64,000 nucleotides of DNA, from assembly GCF_051133435.1 (NCBI RefSeq), contig NZ_JBPGNY010000003.1, positions 186,001 to 250,000 of the forward strand. Reading direction: 5' to 3'. This document shows, piece after piece, positions 38,674 to 48,200 of this stretch. How positions within the stretch are numbered: the first letter of the stretch is position 1; each line of letters opens with the position of its first letter. The notes below the pieces were generated by a model. The model saw only the letters and a list, made by a program, of their open reading frames with translations. It made no database searches and was not told the origin of the DNA. Both the position numbers and the translations under genes were made by a program. The stretch comes from JAAYAO01 sp051133435. GTDB lineage: Bacteria > Actinomycetota > Actinomycetes > Propionibacteriales > Propionibacteriaceae.

Positions 38674-39737
38674 CCGTCCTCCATGGGCCCACTGGGGTCA
38701 TGACCCAGGATGCGGGCGACGTCGGCGCCGATCGAACGGATCACCACACCCGGCCCGATCGGGCGTCCGGCCACCGCCGAAACGAGTGCCGACAGGCCGG
38801 GCAGGGCCTCGTCGGGTGATTCGGCCCGCGGTGCATCCGGCGCCAACAAGGGGTTCTGGCCGTCGTTCCAGGGCGTGGTGAGTTTCTCCCAGGTGCGCAG
38901 CCAGGCCTCGGAGATCTCGGCCACCGAGGGCACTCCGAAGAAGTGGCCGACCGGGGCGTGATGGCGCAGGGCCACGATCGGTGAGCCCTCGTAAATCCGA
39001 GCCAGGCGCACCCGGGCGTCCAGGTCGCGGCGGTGGGCGTAGTCGTTGCGCATCACGAACGGGCACGGGTTGGGGCAGGTCTCCCCCACATCGGGACGCT
39101 CCCCGGCGTCCACGGATTCGTGGTTCATCGCGCACACCGAGAGGGCATCACCCAGCCGGGAGTGGAACCGGTCGAGATAGGCGGTGAACCCCGCCTGGTC
39201 ACCGTCGGAGGCGTTCAGCGATCGCTTGGCAGTGGCGCGCTGGGCCGAGTTGTGCGGGCAATCAGGGTCGTCGGTACCCCACCGTCCGTCCACCGTGCGA
39301 CTCATCACCGTCGGGTCACCGGCATGACCCAGGGTCGGTTCCCAGGCCAGGTGGCCCAGGTATTCCGCGATCAGGTGGGCGGTCACCACGACCTGCAGCG
39401 GTTCGTGGCGCTGCGAGCGCAACTGGACGACCTCCAGCATCAGCTCGTACAGCGGCACCAGCGACTTCAACGCCCCGCGCTGCTTGTCGCGCGGTTGGAT
39501 CGGGAAGCAGGCCGCAGCCAGATCGCTGGCCCAGCCGGTGTCGAAGCCATAGGCGATCGTGGAGAAGTCCTCCGCGTCCAGGTCGAGTACCCGCTTCGCC
39601 GCGGTGGCGAGCTTGTGGGCCTCGACCAGGTGCGGTGGGGCTCCATCGGCCGGGATCGAGGCGGCGAACAGGGCGGCCACCGCGTCGTACCAGTGCCCAT
39701 TGAGCAAGGCGGCGACTACGGGTTGGGGTGCGTACAA
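38670..39737 (-). CDS. Conserved hypothetical protein
   Basis: I cannot assign this 355-residue soluble protein. It contains a Cys-containing segment CAMNHESVDAGERPDVGETCPNPCPF around residues 200-230 that could bind a metal, and a HHAPVGHFFGVPSVAEISEAW block. It is translationally coupled to the methyltransferase and lies just downstream of dtxR on the same strand (12 nt gap), so the three may form one transcript. Confidence 0.6.
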   Translation of the reverse strand: MYAPQPVVAALLNGHWYDAVAALFAASIPADGAPPHLVEAHKLATAAKRVLDLDAEDFSTIAYGFDTGWASDLAAACFPIQPRDKQRGALKSLVPLYELMLEVVQLRSQRHEPLQVVVTAHLIAEYLGHLAWEPTLGHAGDPTVMSRTVDGRWGTDDPDCPHNSAQRATAKRSLNASDGDQAGFTAYLDRFHSRLGDALSVCAMNHESVDAGERPDVGETCPNPCPFVMRNDYAHRRDLDARVRLARIYEGSPIVALRHHAPVGHFFGVPSVAEISEAWLRTWEKLTTPWNDGQNPLLAPDAPRAESPDEALPGLSALVSAVAGRPIGPGVVIRSIGADVARILGHDPSGPMEDG

Positions 39738-39749
39738 AGTGCTATCCGA

Positions 39750-40436
39750 TCAGGCGCGAGCCACGAACATGTGCGTGGTGGTTTCGTTGCTGATTTCACA
39801 GGCACCGGTGTCGGTTTCCAAAATCACACCCAGCCCACCCGAGCGGGCGGTCATCGGTACCCCGGGGCGCACCCCTGCCTCGTCCAGCGCCGCGAGCAGG
39901 TCGAGGTCACTTTGCAGATGCTCGCTGAGCCGGGTCACGACCAGCTCGGACGGCTCCGAGCCGACCACCTCGGACAGCGGCTGGGCACCGGTGCGGAACA
40001 GTTCTTCGACCGCGGGCGCCCCGAACTCGTCCATGCCGGGAATCGGGTTGCCGTAGGGCGATTCCACCGGCATCTTCAGGATGTCGACCAGCCGGTGTTC
40101 GACCTCGTCGGAGATCACGTGCTCCCAGCGGCAGGCCTCGTCGTGCACCAGCCGCCAGTCGAGCCCGATCACGTCGGTCAGCAGTCGTTCGGCCAACCGG
40201 TGTTTGCGCATCACCCGCATCGCCAGGGCCAGGCCCTCCTCGGTGAGTTCGATGTGCCGATCGTCGTCCACCCGCAGCAGTCCGTCGCGTTCCATCCGGG
40301 CCACGGTCTGCGAAACCGTGGGGCCACTGTGGTGCAGGCGTTCGGCGATCCGGGCCCGCAACGGGACGATGCCCTCCTCGCGCAACTCCCAGACAGTGCG
40401 CAGATACATCTCCGTGGTGTCGATCAATTCGCTCAC
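39750..40436 (-). CDS. dtxR: DtxR/IdeR iron-dependent repressor
   Basis: A 228-residue metalloregulator. Residues of both DtxR metal sites fall at the canonical numbers: M10, H79, E83, H98, C102, E105 and H106. The N-terminal helix-turn-helix (RARIAERLHHSGPTVSQTVARMERDGLL) and C-terminal SH3-like domain are complete. With Fe(II) it represses iron-uptake genes; C102 argues for iron rather than manganese specificity. No clear DtxR box was found in this window. Confidence 0.92.
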   Translation of the reverse strand: MSELIDTTEMYLRTVWELREEGIVPLRARIAERLHHSGPTVSQTVARMERDGLLRVDDDRHIELTEEGLALAMRVMRKHRLAERLLTDVIGLDWRLVHDEACRWEHVISDEVEHRLVDILKMPVESPYGNPIPGMDEFGAPAVEELFRTGAQPLSEVVGSEPSELVVTRLSEHLQSDLDLLAALDEAGVRPGVPMTARSGGLGVILETDTGACEISNETTTHMFVARA

Positions 40437-40543
40437 CGGATCGCCCCCTCAACAACGCACGCCAAGTTACCGACGCCCAGCCTACCCACACCGTCCCCAC
40501 CCCCACGATTCCCGTCGGCTGTCATACCGGCGAGAATGGGCGG

Positions 40544-41647
40544 GTGAGTACGTTACGGATCCCCACCGACCTGCTGCCCGCCGACGGCCGATTCGGCTGT
40601 GGCCCGGCCAAGATTCCCGGCGACGCCGTCGACCGGCTCGCCGCAGCCGGACGCACCTGGCTGGGTACTTCGCACCGACAGGCCCCGGTGCGCGACGTGG
40701 TGGCCCGGATCCAGCGGGGCCTGGCCGAGCTCTACCGGGCACCGGATGGATACCACGTGGCCCTCGGCAACGGCGGCTCGACGCTGTTCTGGGATGCCGC
40801 GGTCAGTTCACTGATCGAGCGCCGTAGCGCCCATGGGGTGTTCGGGGAGTTCAGCTCCAAGTTCGCCCAGGCCGTCGCGGCCGCACCGCACCTGGACGAG
40901 CCGGCCGTGTTCGAGGCCGCCCCCGGATCGGTGGCGCTGCCCGAGCCCACGGATGCCGACGCGTACGCCTGGGCGCACAACGAAACCTCCACCGGCGCCC
41001 TGGCCCCGGTGCAGCGTCCCGATGCCGATGGTTTGGTGCTCATCGACGGCACCTCGGCCGCCGGTGGGGTGCAGGTCGACCTGTCGCAGACCGATGCCTA
41101 CTACTTCGCACCGCAGAAGGGGCTGGCCTCCGACGGTGGACTGTGGGTGGCTTTCCTGTCGCCGGCCGCGCTGGAGCGGATCGAGCGGATCGCCGCCGGG
41201 GATCGTTGGATTCCGGCGATCCTGAGTCTGCAGCAGGCGGTGCAGAACTCCGCCGCACATCAGACCCTGAACACCCCGGCCCTGACCACCTTGTTCCTGT
41301 TGGCCGACCGGGTCGATCAGCTGCTCGCCGATGGTGGACTCGAGGCCGCCGAGGCACGTTCGCGCACCTCCTCCGACTACGTGTACCGGTGGGCCGAGGA
41401 GCGAAGCTGGGCCTCCCCCTTCGTCGAGGAGCCCTACCGCTCACCGGTGGTGGGCACGATCGACTTCGCCCCCGAGGTGGACGCGGCGGCCGTGGCGGCC
41501 ACGCTGCGGGCCAATGGCGTGGTCGACACCGAGCCCTATCGCAAGCTGGGCCGTAACCAACTGCGGATCGGGATGTTCCCGACCATCGACCCGGCCGATG
41601 TGGAGGCGCTGTGCGCCTGCATCGACTGGGTGGTCGAGAACGGCTGA
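40544..41647 (+). CDS. serC: Phosphoserine aminotransferase SerC
   Basis: PLP aminotransferase of 367 residues converting 3-phosphohydroxypyruvate to phosphoserine in serine synthesis. It has FGCGPAKIP at the N-terminus, the HNETSTG substrate loop and the PLP lysine in YYFAPQKGLASDGGLW. It is the actinobacterial branch of the family. Start GTG 40544 follows a GAGAAT -10-like hexamer by 6 nt, probably leaderless. Confidence 0.92.
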   Translation: MSTLRIPTDLLPADGRFGCGPAKIPGDAVDRLAAAGRTWLGTSHRQAPVRDVVARIQRGLAELYRAPDGYHVALGNGGSTLFWDAAVSSLIERRSAHGVFGEFSSKFAQAVAAAPHLDEPAVFEAAPGSVALPEPTDADAYAWAHNETSTGALAPVQRPDADGLVLIDGTSAAGGVQVDLSQTDAYYFAPQKGLASDGGLWVAFLSPAALERIERIAAGDRWIPAILSLQQAVQNSAAHQTLNTPALTTLFLLADRVDQLLADGGLEAAEARSRTSSDYVYRWAEERSWASPFVEEPYRSPVVGTIDFAPEVDAAAVAATLRANGVVDTEPYRKLGRNQLRIGMFPTIDPADVEALCACIDWVVENG

Positions 41648-41675
41648 ACCGCCCCGGACGGGGTCGGCGCCTTCA

Positions 41676-43511
41676 TCACCGACCGCGGTTGAGCCACTTC
41701 AGGTCGGCCGCTTGTTCCTCCGCCGAACGGCGGGGACGCACCCAAGTGCCTTCGCTGTCTATGGCGTGATCGGGTTCGACCACCGAGGCACGCCGGGGAC
41801 GGGGACGCACCGGTACGTCCGGCTCCCCCTCGCTGATGGTGAAACTGCGGCGCGGCTCGGCGGTGGGCAGCGGGGCATCGTCCTCGGGCAGGATCGCGCG
41901 CCGCGGTACCGGCTCGGGTTCCATCGCGGCCGGAGGAACTGCCGTTGCCGGGGGAACCTGAGTGGGCGGAACTGCTGCCGGCGGGACCGCTGTCGCCGGA
42001 GGAGTGTGGGTGGGCGGTGGCCCGACCGGCGCATCGGAGGCGGGCGGCCCTGGGACAGGCGCGGCGGGCATCGGGGCACTGGGCATCGGCGCTCGCGGCA
42101 TCGGAGCAGCGGGCATCGGCGGCCCGGGCATGGCTGGCCCCGGGGCGGAAGGATCGGGCAGCAACGGGTCGGGCGCAGCCGTGGGTTCCCGGAAGGGGCT
42201 CTCGGCGGCCGGTTGGCTCGGCAGATCGAGCTGCTCGACCGGGGGTGGGGTGTAATCCGGTTCGGGATCTGCGAACAGCGGACGGGCCTGTTCGACCTGC
42301 GCCGGGTCGGCGATCAACGGACGAGCGGGTTCGGCCGGTTCCTGCGCGACGAAGGGCGAGGCGGGTTCGGGCTCGGGGAAGGGCGACTCGGCTGCGGCGG
42401 GTGCCGGCTCGGGGAACGGGGATTCGTGGACGGGCTCGATCGGTTCCGGTTCGGCGGGTTCGATCGGCTCCTCGGCCGGCCCCGCCGCGGCAGGGGCTCG
42501 GCGTCCGGCACCGATGAAGTAGACCACCCCGGCCGAGGCCAGTGCCAGCACACCCGCGGCCAGTACCGCGACCATGGTGCCGGTGCGCTCCCCACCGTCG
42601 CGGTCATCGGCCGGCGGGGCGTCCTCGGCGTTCTCGGTGGGTTCGGGAGTTTGCGGTTTCGGGTCCGGCTTCGGCGACGCCGGTGGGGTCGGGCCCGGAG
42701 CCGGCGCCTCCTTCAGGTCGTCGGGTATCGCGACCCGCACCACGGGCTGCTTCTGCCCGCTGCTGCCCAGAATCAACGACTGCCGATCCAGCGACAGGGC
42801 CAGCGCCTCACCCTGCTGCTGCCACGGGGCCGGCGCCCGGGCGGCGACCTGATAGGTACCCGAGTCCAGAATCTCGATCGAGGTGTAACTGCGGGTGGCG
42901 ATCCGTCCGTCATCGAGGAAGACCGCGTCGGTCACCCAGGCCGGGGCGTCGCCCACCTTGGTCAGTTCGTTGTTGATGCCGCTGCGTGGTGGCCCGTTGG
43001 TGGCCCAGACCTCACCCTTGGCGGCATGGGTGATCACGAACAATTGACCGTCGTCGCCGACCAGCATCGCGCGGGCATCGCGCCGCTCACCGTCGGAGTA
43101 CGACATCTCGAACGTGCGGACGTCCTCGGGCTGGCGACCCACCGGTTGCGGGTTGGCATAGCGGTACACCGCGATCGAGTCGCGGGTTCCGTCCTTGTCG
43201 CCGATGTCGGCGATGTAGAGGCGTGAGCCGATGTAATAGACGCCTTGGGGATCTTCCATGGTCCGGCCGAAGCGCACCGTGCCTTCGACCGAACCGTCAC
43301 TGCGCAGGGCCATGGCGCGGTCGGAGTCGGGGCCGGAGTTCACCGTCCAGTACATCTGCCGGTCGCGGTCGGCGGCCAGGCCGGAGGCCTTCTGTACCCG
43401 TTCGTCGGTGACCTCGAAGATGACGTCGTCCTCGGCGGCGGCAGGCACGGCAAACAGAACCAGGGCCAGCAGCATTACCGCCCCGCTCAGCGCACGCCTC
43501 AGCTTTCGCAT
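41676..43511 (-). CDS. Surface-anchored protein with beta-propeller-like and Pro-rich tail
   Basis: A 611-residue protein. A signal peptide (about residues 1-27, LLALVLFAVPAAA) leads an extracellular part of about 240 residues with propeller-like repeats (GLAADRDRQMYWTVNSG, DPQGVYYIGSRLYIADIGD, APAWVTDAVFLDDG). A Pro linker and one transmembrane helix (TMVAVLAAGVLALASAGVVYFIGA) follow. The cytosolic tail of about 250 residues is dominated by Pro/Ala/Glu with SPFPEP and PMP repeats. Function unknown; the layout suggests an envelope sensor or scaffold. It is convergent with serC. Confidence 0.65.
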   Translation of the reverse strand: MRKLRRALSGAVMLLALVLFAVPAAAEDDVIFEVTDERVQKASGLAADRDRQMYWTVNSGPDSDRAMALRSDGSVEGTVRFGRTMEDPQGVYYIGSRLYIADIGDKDGTRDSIAVYRYANPQPVGRQPEDVRTFEMSYSDGERRDARAMLVGDDGQLFVITHAAKGEVWATNGPPRSGINNELTKVGDAPAWVTDAVFLDDGRIATRSYTSIEILDSGTYQVAARAPAPWQQQGEALALSLDRQSLILGSSGQKQPVVRVAIPDDLKEAPAPGPTPPASPKPDPKPQTPEPTENAEDAPPADDRDGGERTGTMVAVLAAGVLALASAGVVYFIGAGRRAPAAAGPAEEPIEPAEPEPIEPVHESPFPEPAPAAAESPFPEPEPASPFVAQEPAEPARPLIADPAQVEQARPLFADPEPDYTPPPVEQLDLPSQPAAESPFREPTAAPDPLLPDPSAPGPAMPGPPMPAAPMPRAPMPSAPMPAAPVPGPPASDAPVGPPPTHTPPATAVPPAAVPPTQVPPATAVPPAAMEPEPVPRRAILPEDDAPLPTAEPRRSFTISEGEPDVPVRPRPRRASVVEPDHAIDSEGTWVRPRRSAEEQAADLKWLNRGR

Positions 43512-43580
43512 GCCCCCACTTTCCGCCTCAACGGGTTCCGTCAACGCAGGCGAGCGTACCCAACGGCAGATCCTTTTCTC

Positions 43581-43670
43581 TCATCGCCCGGCCACCGCCC
43601 CGATGATCACCACAACGATCATCAGGACCATCGCGCCGATCAGGATCAGGCGGCTCGTGCGGGGATTCAC
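43581..43670 (-). CDS. Tiny membrane protein (29 aa)
   Basis: GTG 43670 starts MNPRTSRLILIGAMVLMIVVVIIGAVAGR, a single transmembrane helix with a positively charged N-terminus. AAGG lies 8 nt upstream of the start. It is too short for ordinary gene finding and sits between the propeller protein and the next gene. Real expression is plausible but unproven. Confidence 0.4.
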   Translation of the reverse strand: MNPRTSRLILIGAMVLMIVVVIIGAVAGR

Positions 43671-43739
43671 CCGCAACACCTTACGCGCAATCCCCGCGCC
43701 CCCACCCCATCCGGGCCGGAGCTGGGCTAGCGTTGCGGT

Positions 43740-44393
43740 ATGGGCGAGCTGCGCTTGTACGCGATCGGCATCGACGAAATCCGAGCCATGTTCGGTGCCG
43801 ACGAGCATCGTGGCGCCCAACTGCGTGAGATCGCCGCAGCCGACCTGACCCCACCCGCCCCGCCGAAACAGCGCGGTCTGCTCGGGGTGCTGGGGCCGAT
43901 CTTCAAACGTCCCCCCGGCACCGTCCCGGTCGACCCCGACCAGCCCCGGGCCGCGGATCTGGAGGACCAGATCGCCGGCCGGCACCCCGATCCCGACCGG
44001 TTGGTCGCCCGCTGGCGACTGCTCGAGGTGCTGGTCACCGGCACCGCGTGGTCATCGACGAAGCTGCCACTGCCCGGCACCTTGCTCAACGACATCGACT
44101 TCTCGATGGCCTGCGTGGGCGTGCCGACCTCGCTGAGCCTGGCCAGCCTGCTGGACGATGACCTGCGCACCGGACTGCCCCCGTTGCCGGGGCTACGCGT
44201 GGGGTTCTGCCATCACCCGCGTGCCCTGGCCCGGGCGGAGGCCTACCGGGACGCGGTCGAGTTGATCTCCGAGCCCGAGCGCGCCGAGGCGGTCGAGAAG
44301 ATCGCCGCCTGGCTGTCGGGGTTCGTCCGTTGGGGCGAGTTGGCGCCCGAACTGGGCCGGCCCGAGCCGTCCCTGGTCGGTTTCTACTCCTGA
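43740..44393 (+). CDS. Conserved hypothetical protein
   Basis: A 217-residue soluble protein beginning MGELRLYAIGIDEIRAMFGAD. TAGCGT ends 6 nt before the ATG, so it is likely leaderless. No catalytic motif is evident. Length and start resemble an uncharacterised actinobacterial family that I cannot name with confidence. It stands alone, convergent with the hydrolase downstream across a long inverted repeat. Confidence 0.6.
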   Translation: MGELRLYAIGIDEIRAMFGADEHRGAQLREIAAADLTPPAPPKQRGLLGVLGPIFKRPPGTVPVDPDQPRAADLEDQIAGRHPDPDRLVARWRLLEVLVTGTAWSSTKLPLPGTLLNDIDFSMACVGVPTSLSLASLLDDDLRTGLPPLPGLRVGFCHHPRALARAEAYRDAVELISEPERAEAVEKIAAWLSGFVRWGELAPELGRPEPSLVGFYS

Positions 44394-44399
44394 ATGCAA

Positions 44400-44450
44400 C
44401 CGTCCCTCGTTCCTGCGGCACGAACTATGTCGCGCAGGAACGAGGGACGG
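44400..44450. repeat. Long perfect inverted repeat (18-bp arms)
   Basis: Arms at 44400-44417 and 44433-44450 are perfectly complementary (CCGTCCCTCG... and its complement), with a 15-nt loop. Pairing extends three bases further after one mismatch. It fills the gap between two convergent gene ends but lacks a T-tract on either side, so it is either an unusual terminator or a dispersed palindromic element. Confidence 0.8.
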
Positions 44451-44470
44451 ATGCGTTTACGAAAGGGACG

Positions 44471-45226
44471 TCAGCCGAGGGCCTTCTCCAGGGCGGTGAC
44501 GAAGTTCACCGGGGCCTCGTACATCGGGTAATGACCGGCGTTGGCGATCACCTGCAGGGTGGCGTCGGGGAAGTTGGTCAGCCAGGTGCCCTTGACCCCT
44601 TCGGGCCCGGACGCCGGGTCGTTCTCACCGACGATCACGTGCACCGTGGGGTGTCCTTCGGCCGGGAGTTCCTCGGCGAAGTCGTCCAGGCCCCAGGCGG
44701 TGAAGTATGCGCCGTAGGCCTCGGGGGTCGAGTGTGCCAGCGAGTACTCGGTCATCTTGTTCAGCCAGGTGGCGGTATTGCGGTTGCCGGTGGTGAAATC
44801 CAGAATCGTGTATCGCTTCTCGGTGTCGTGCGCGGCGCCCTGGAACAGCGCCAACCCGTCGTCGTCCCATTCCAGCGCGGCCGCGCCGATCGGGGAAACC
44901 CCGACGATCGTGGTGACCCGGTTCGGGGACTTCAACCACACCTTCTGGGCGGCCTTGCCACCCATCGAGTGACCGACCACCGCGAAGCTGTCCCAGCCGA
45001 GTTCGTCGGCGATGGCCAGGGCGTCGTCGGCGATCTCGTCGTTGGTGAACTCCCCCGGTACGTCCATCCGGTCGCCGTAGCCGCGGTAGTTGACGAAAGC
45101 CCAGGTGTATTTCTCCTGGTCGATCAGGTCGGGCAGGTATCCCCAGCCGTTGGCGTCACCGAACCAGCCGTGCAGGGCCAGCACTCGAATCGGCCCGTTG
45201 CCGATGACCTTCGCAGTGTTGCTCAC
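44471..45226 (-). CDS. Alpha/beta hydrolase
   Basis: A 251-residue alpha/beta-hydrolase fold protein. The nucleophile serine is in VVGHSMGGKA, the acid in IVGENDPAS and the histidine in IANAGHYPMY; the oxyanion region is LHGWFGDANGW. GTG 45226 has AAAAGGAG 7 nt upstream. The substrate is unknown. It lies just downstream of pyruvate carboxylase but is separated from it by 44 nt. Confidence 0.83.
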   Translation of the reverse strand: MSNTAKVIGNGPIRVLALHGWFGDANGWGYLPDLIDQEKYTWAFVNYRGYGDRMDVPGEFTNDEIADDALAIADELGWDSFAVVGHSMGGKAAQKVWLKSPNRVTTIVGVSPIGAAALEWDDDGLALFQGAAHDTEKRYTILDFTTGNRNTATWLNKMTEYSLAHSTPEAYGAYFTAWGLDDFAEELPAEGHPTVHVIVGENDPASGPEGVKGTWLTNFPDATLQVIANAGHYPMYEAPVNFVTALEKALG

Positions 45227-45270
45227 GATGTGCTCCTTTTCGTGGTGATCCGGGGTTGGGTACGAGTCTC

Positions 45271-48200
45271 TCAACGAACGACGACGACCAGGTCGCCGCC
45301 CTCGACCGATTGCACCGCGCCGAGGGCGATCCGTTCGACCTTGCCGGCCACCTGGGTGGTGATCGAGGCTTCCATCTTCATCGCCTCGATGGTGGCGACC
45401 TGCTGTCCGGCACTGACCTCGTCACCCTCGGCAACGGTCACGCTGACCACCCCGGAGAACGGGGCGGCGACGTGGCCCTTGTCGGACGGGTCGGCCCGTT
45501 CGGCCGACTTCACGTCCACCTGGATCGACTCGTCGCGCACCCGCACCGGACGCAACTGGCCGTTGAGCTGGGTCATCACGGTGCGCAGGCCGCGTTCGTC
45601 GGCATCGCCGATCGCTTCCAGCCCCAGGATCAGGCTGACACCCTTTTCCAGGTAGGCGCTGGATTCGACGCCCTGGCGCAGACCGTAGAAGTAGTCCAGG
45701 GTCGACACATTCGACAGGTCGCCGTAGTCCTCCCGGCCGGCCTCGAATTCCTTGGTCGGGCCGGGGAACAGCAGCCGGTTCAAGGTGACCTGCCGCTCGC
45801 GTCCGGCTTCGGCGAGCTTGGCCTCGTCCTCGGCGGAGATCTCCTCCTCGCGGATCTTCACGGTGCGACCCTCCAGGGCCTTGGACCGGAACGGTTCGGG
45901 GAAGCCGGCGGCCGGCTCGCCCAGTTCACCGGCGAGGAAGCCGATCACCGAGTCGGGCACATCGAAGGATGCCGGATTCTCCTCGAACTCGGCCGGGTCG
46001 GCACCCACCGCGACCAGATGCAGGGCCAGGTCGCCCACCACCTTGGACGAGGGGGTCACCTTGGTGGGTCGGCCCAGGATCCGGTTCGCCGCGGCGTACA
46101 TCTCCTCGACCGCCTCGAAGCGGTCGCCGAGGCCAAGGGCGGTGGCCTGCTGGCGCAGGTTCGACAACTGGCCGCCGGGGATCTCGTGGTCGTAGACCCG
46201 TCCGGTGGGTCCGGGGATGCCTGATTCGAAGGGTTGGTAGACCCGGCGCACGGCCTCCCAGTAGGGCTCGAGGTCCATCACCGCACGCAGGTCGAGTTTG
46301 GTCGGACGGTCGGTGCCGGCCAGGGCAGCGACCAGAGCGGAGGCGGCAGGTTGGCTGGTGGTGCCGGCCATCGAGGCGCTGGCCACGTCCACCGCGTCCA
46401 CCCCGGCCTGCACCGCGGCGAACAAGGTGGCGACCTGGCCACCGGAGGTGTCGTGGGTGTGCAGATGCACCGGCAGGTCGAAGCGGTCCCGCAGTGCGGT
46501 GACCAGCTTGGTCGCCGCCGGGGCGCGCAACAGGCCGGCCATGTCCTTGATCGCCAGGATGTGGGCTCCGGCCTCGACGATCTGTTCGGCCAGATTCAGG
46601 TAGTAGTCGAGGGTGTAGAGGTCCTCGTCCGGGTCCATCAGGTTGCCCGAGTAGCACAGCGCCACCTCGGCAACGGCAGTGCCGGTGGCCCGTACCGCGT
46701 CGATCGCCGGCCGCATCTGCTCGATGTCGTTGAGCGCGTCGAAGACCCGGAAGATGTCGATGCCAACCTCGGCCGCCTCCTCGACGAAGGCCTCGGTGAC
46801 CCGGGTCGGGTACGGGGTGTAGCCGACGGTATTGCGTCCGCGAAGCAGCATCTGCAGGTTCTGGTGCGGCAGCGCCGCGCGCAACTTGGCCAACCGCTCC
46901 CAGGGATCCTCACCGAGGAACCGCAGGGCGGTGTCGTAGGTGGCGCCACCCCAGCATTCGATCGAGAACAACTGCGGCAGCATCCGGGCGATCGCCGGGG
47001 CCGGCACCAGCATGTCGATGGTGCGCATTCGGGTGGCCAGCAGCGATTGGTGGGCATCGCGCATCGTGGTGTCGGTGATTTCCACCTCGTTGCACTCGCG
47101 CAGTTGCCGGGCGAAACCCTCCGGGCCCAGTTCGCGCAGTCGGTCTCGGGCCCCGGCGGGCACCTCGGCGTTGGTGTCGAACTCGGGCAGCTTCTCGTAG
47201 GGGTGCACCGTGGTGGGCGCCGGGCCGTCCGGCTGGTTCACGGTCTTCTCCGCCACCCAGCGCAGCAGCCTGGTGCCGCGGTCGGCCGGTACCCGCGAGG
47301 CCAGCAGGTGCGGGTGGTCGTCGATGAAGGCGGTGGACAGGTCACCGGCGAGGAAGGCCGGTTCGGCCAGCACCGCCTGCAGGAACGGAATGTTGGTGGA
47401 TACGCCACGGATCCGGAACTCGGTGATCGCCCGGCGGGCCCGGGCCACGGCCAGATCGAAGTCGGCGCCGCGGGCGGTGAGCTTGACCAGCATCGAGTCG
47501 AAGTGGGCGTTGATCTCGGCGCCGGTGCTGGCGGTACCACCGTCCAGTCGGATGCCCGCACCACCGGCGGAGCGGTAAGCGGTGATCGTGCCGGTGTCGG
47601 GACGGAAGCCGTTGGCCGGGTCCTCGGTGGTGATCCGCAACTGCAGCGCCGCCCCGCGGATCTCCAGGTTCTCCTGGCTGATGCCGAGATCGTCCAGCGA
47701 TTCGCCGGCCGCGATCCGCAACTGGGCCTGCACCAGGTCGACGTCGGTGATCTCCTCGGTGACGGTGTGCTCGACCTGGATGCGGGGGTTCATCTCGATG
47801 AACACGTGCTCCCCGGCACGCTCCCCCTCGGTTTCGACCAGGAACTCGACCGTGCCGGCGCAGGAGTAGCCGATCTGCTGGGCGAACTTCACCGCATCGG
47901 TGGTGAGCGCCTCACGCAGTTCGTCGCTGATATTGGGTGCCGGTGCGATCTCGACGACCTTCTGGTGCCGGCGCTGCACCGAGCAGTCGCGTTCGAACAG
48001 GTGCACCACATTGCCGTGGGTGTCGGCCAGGATCTGCACCTCGATGTGGCGGGGGCGTCCCACCGCCTGCTCGACGTAGACCGTCGGGTCACCGAAGGCG
48101 GCCTCGGCCTCGCGCATCGCCTGGTCGAGGTTCTCGCGCAGTGCGTCCGCAGTGTCGATCCGGCGCATGCCGCGGCCACCGCCACCGGCGACGGCCTTGA

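Noticed and set aside
42000..42500. CRISPR-like periodic sequence
   Set aside because: The periodicity comes from codons for Pro-rich repeats in a coding gene; there are no constant repeats with unique spacers. No CRISPR array was found in the window.
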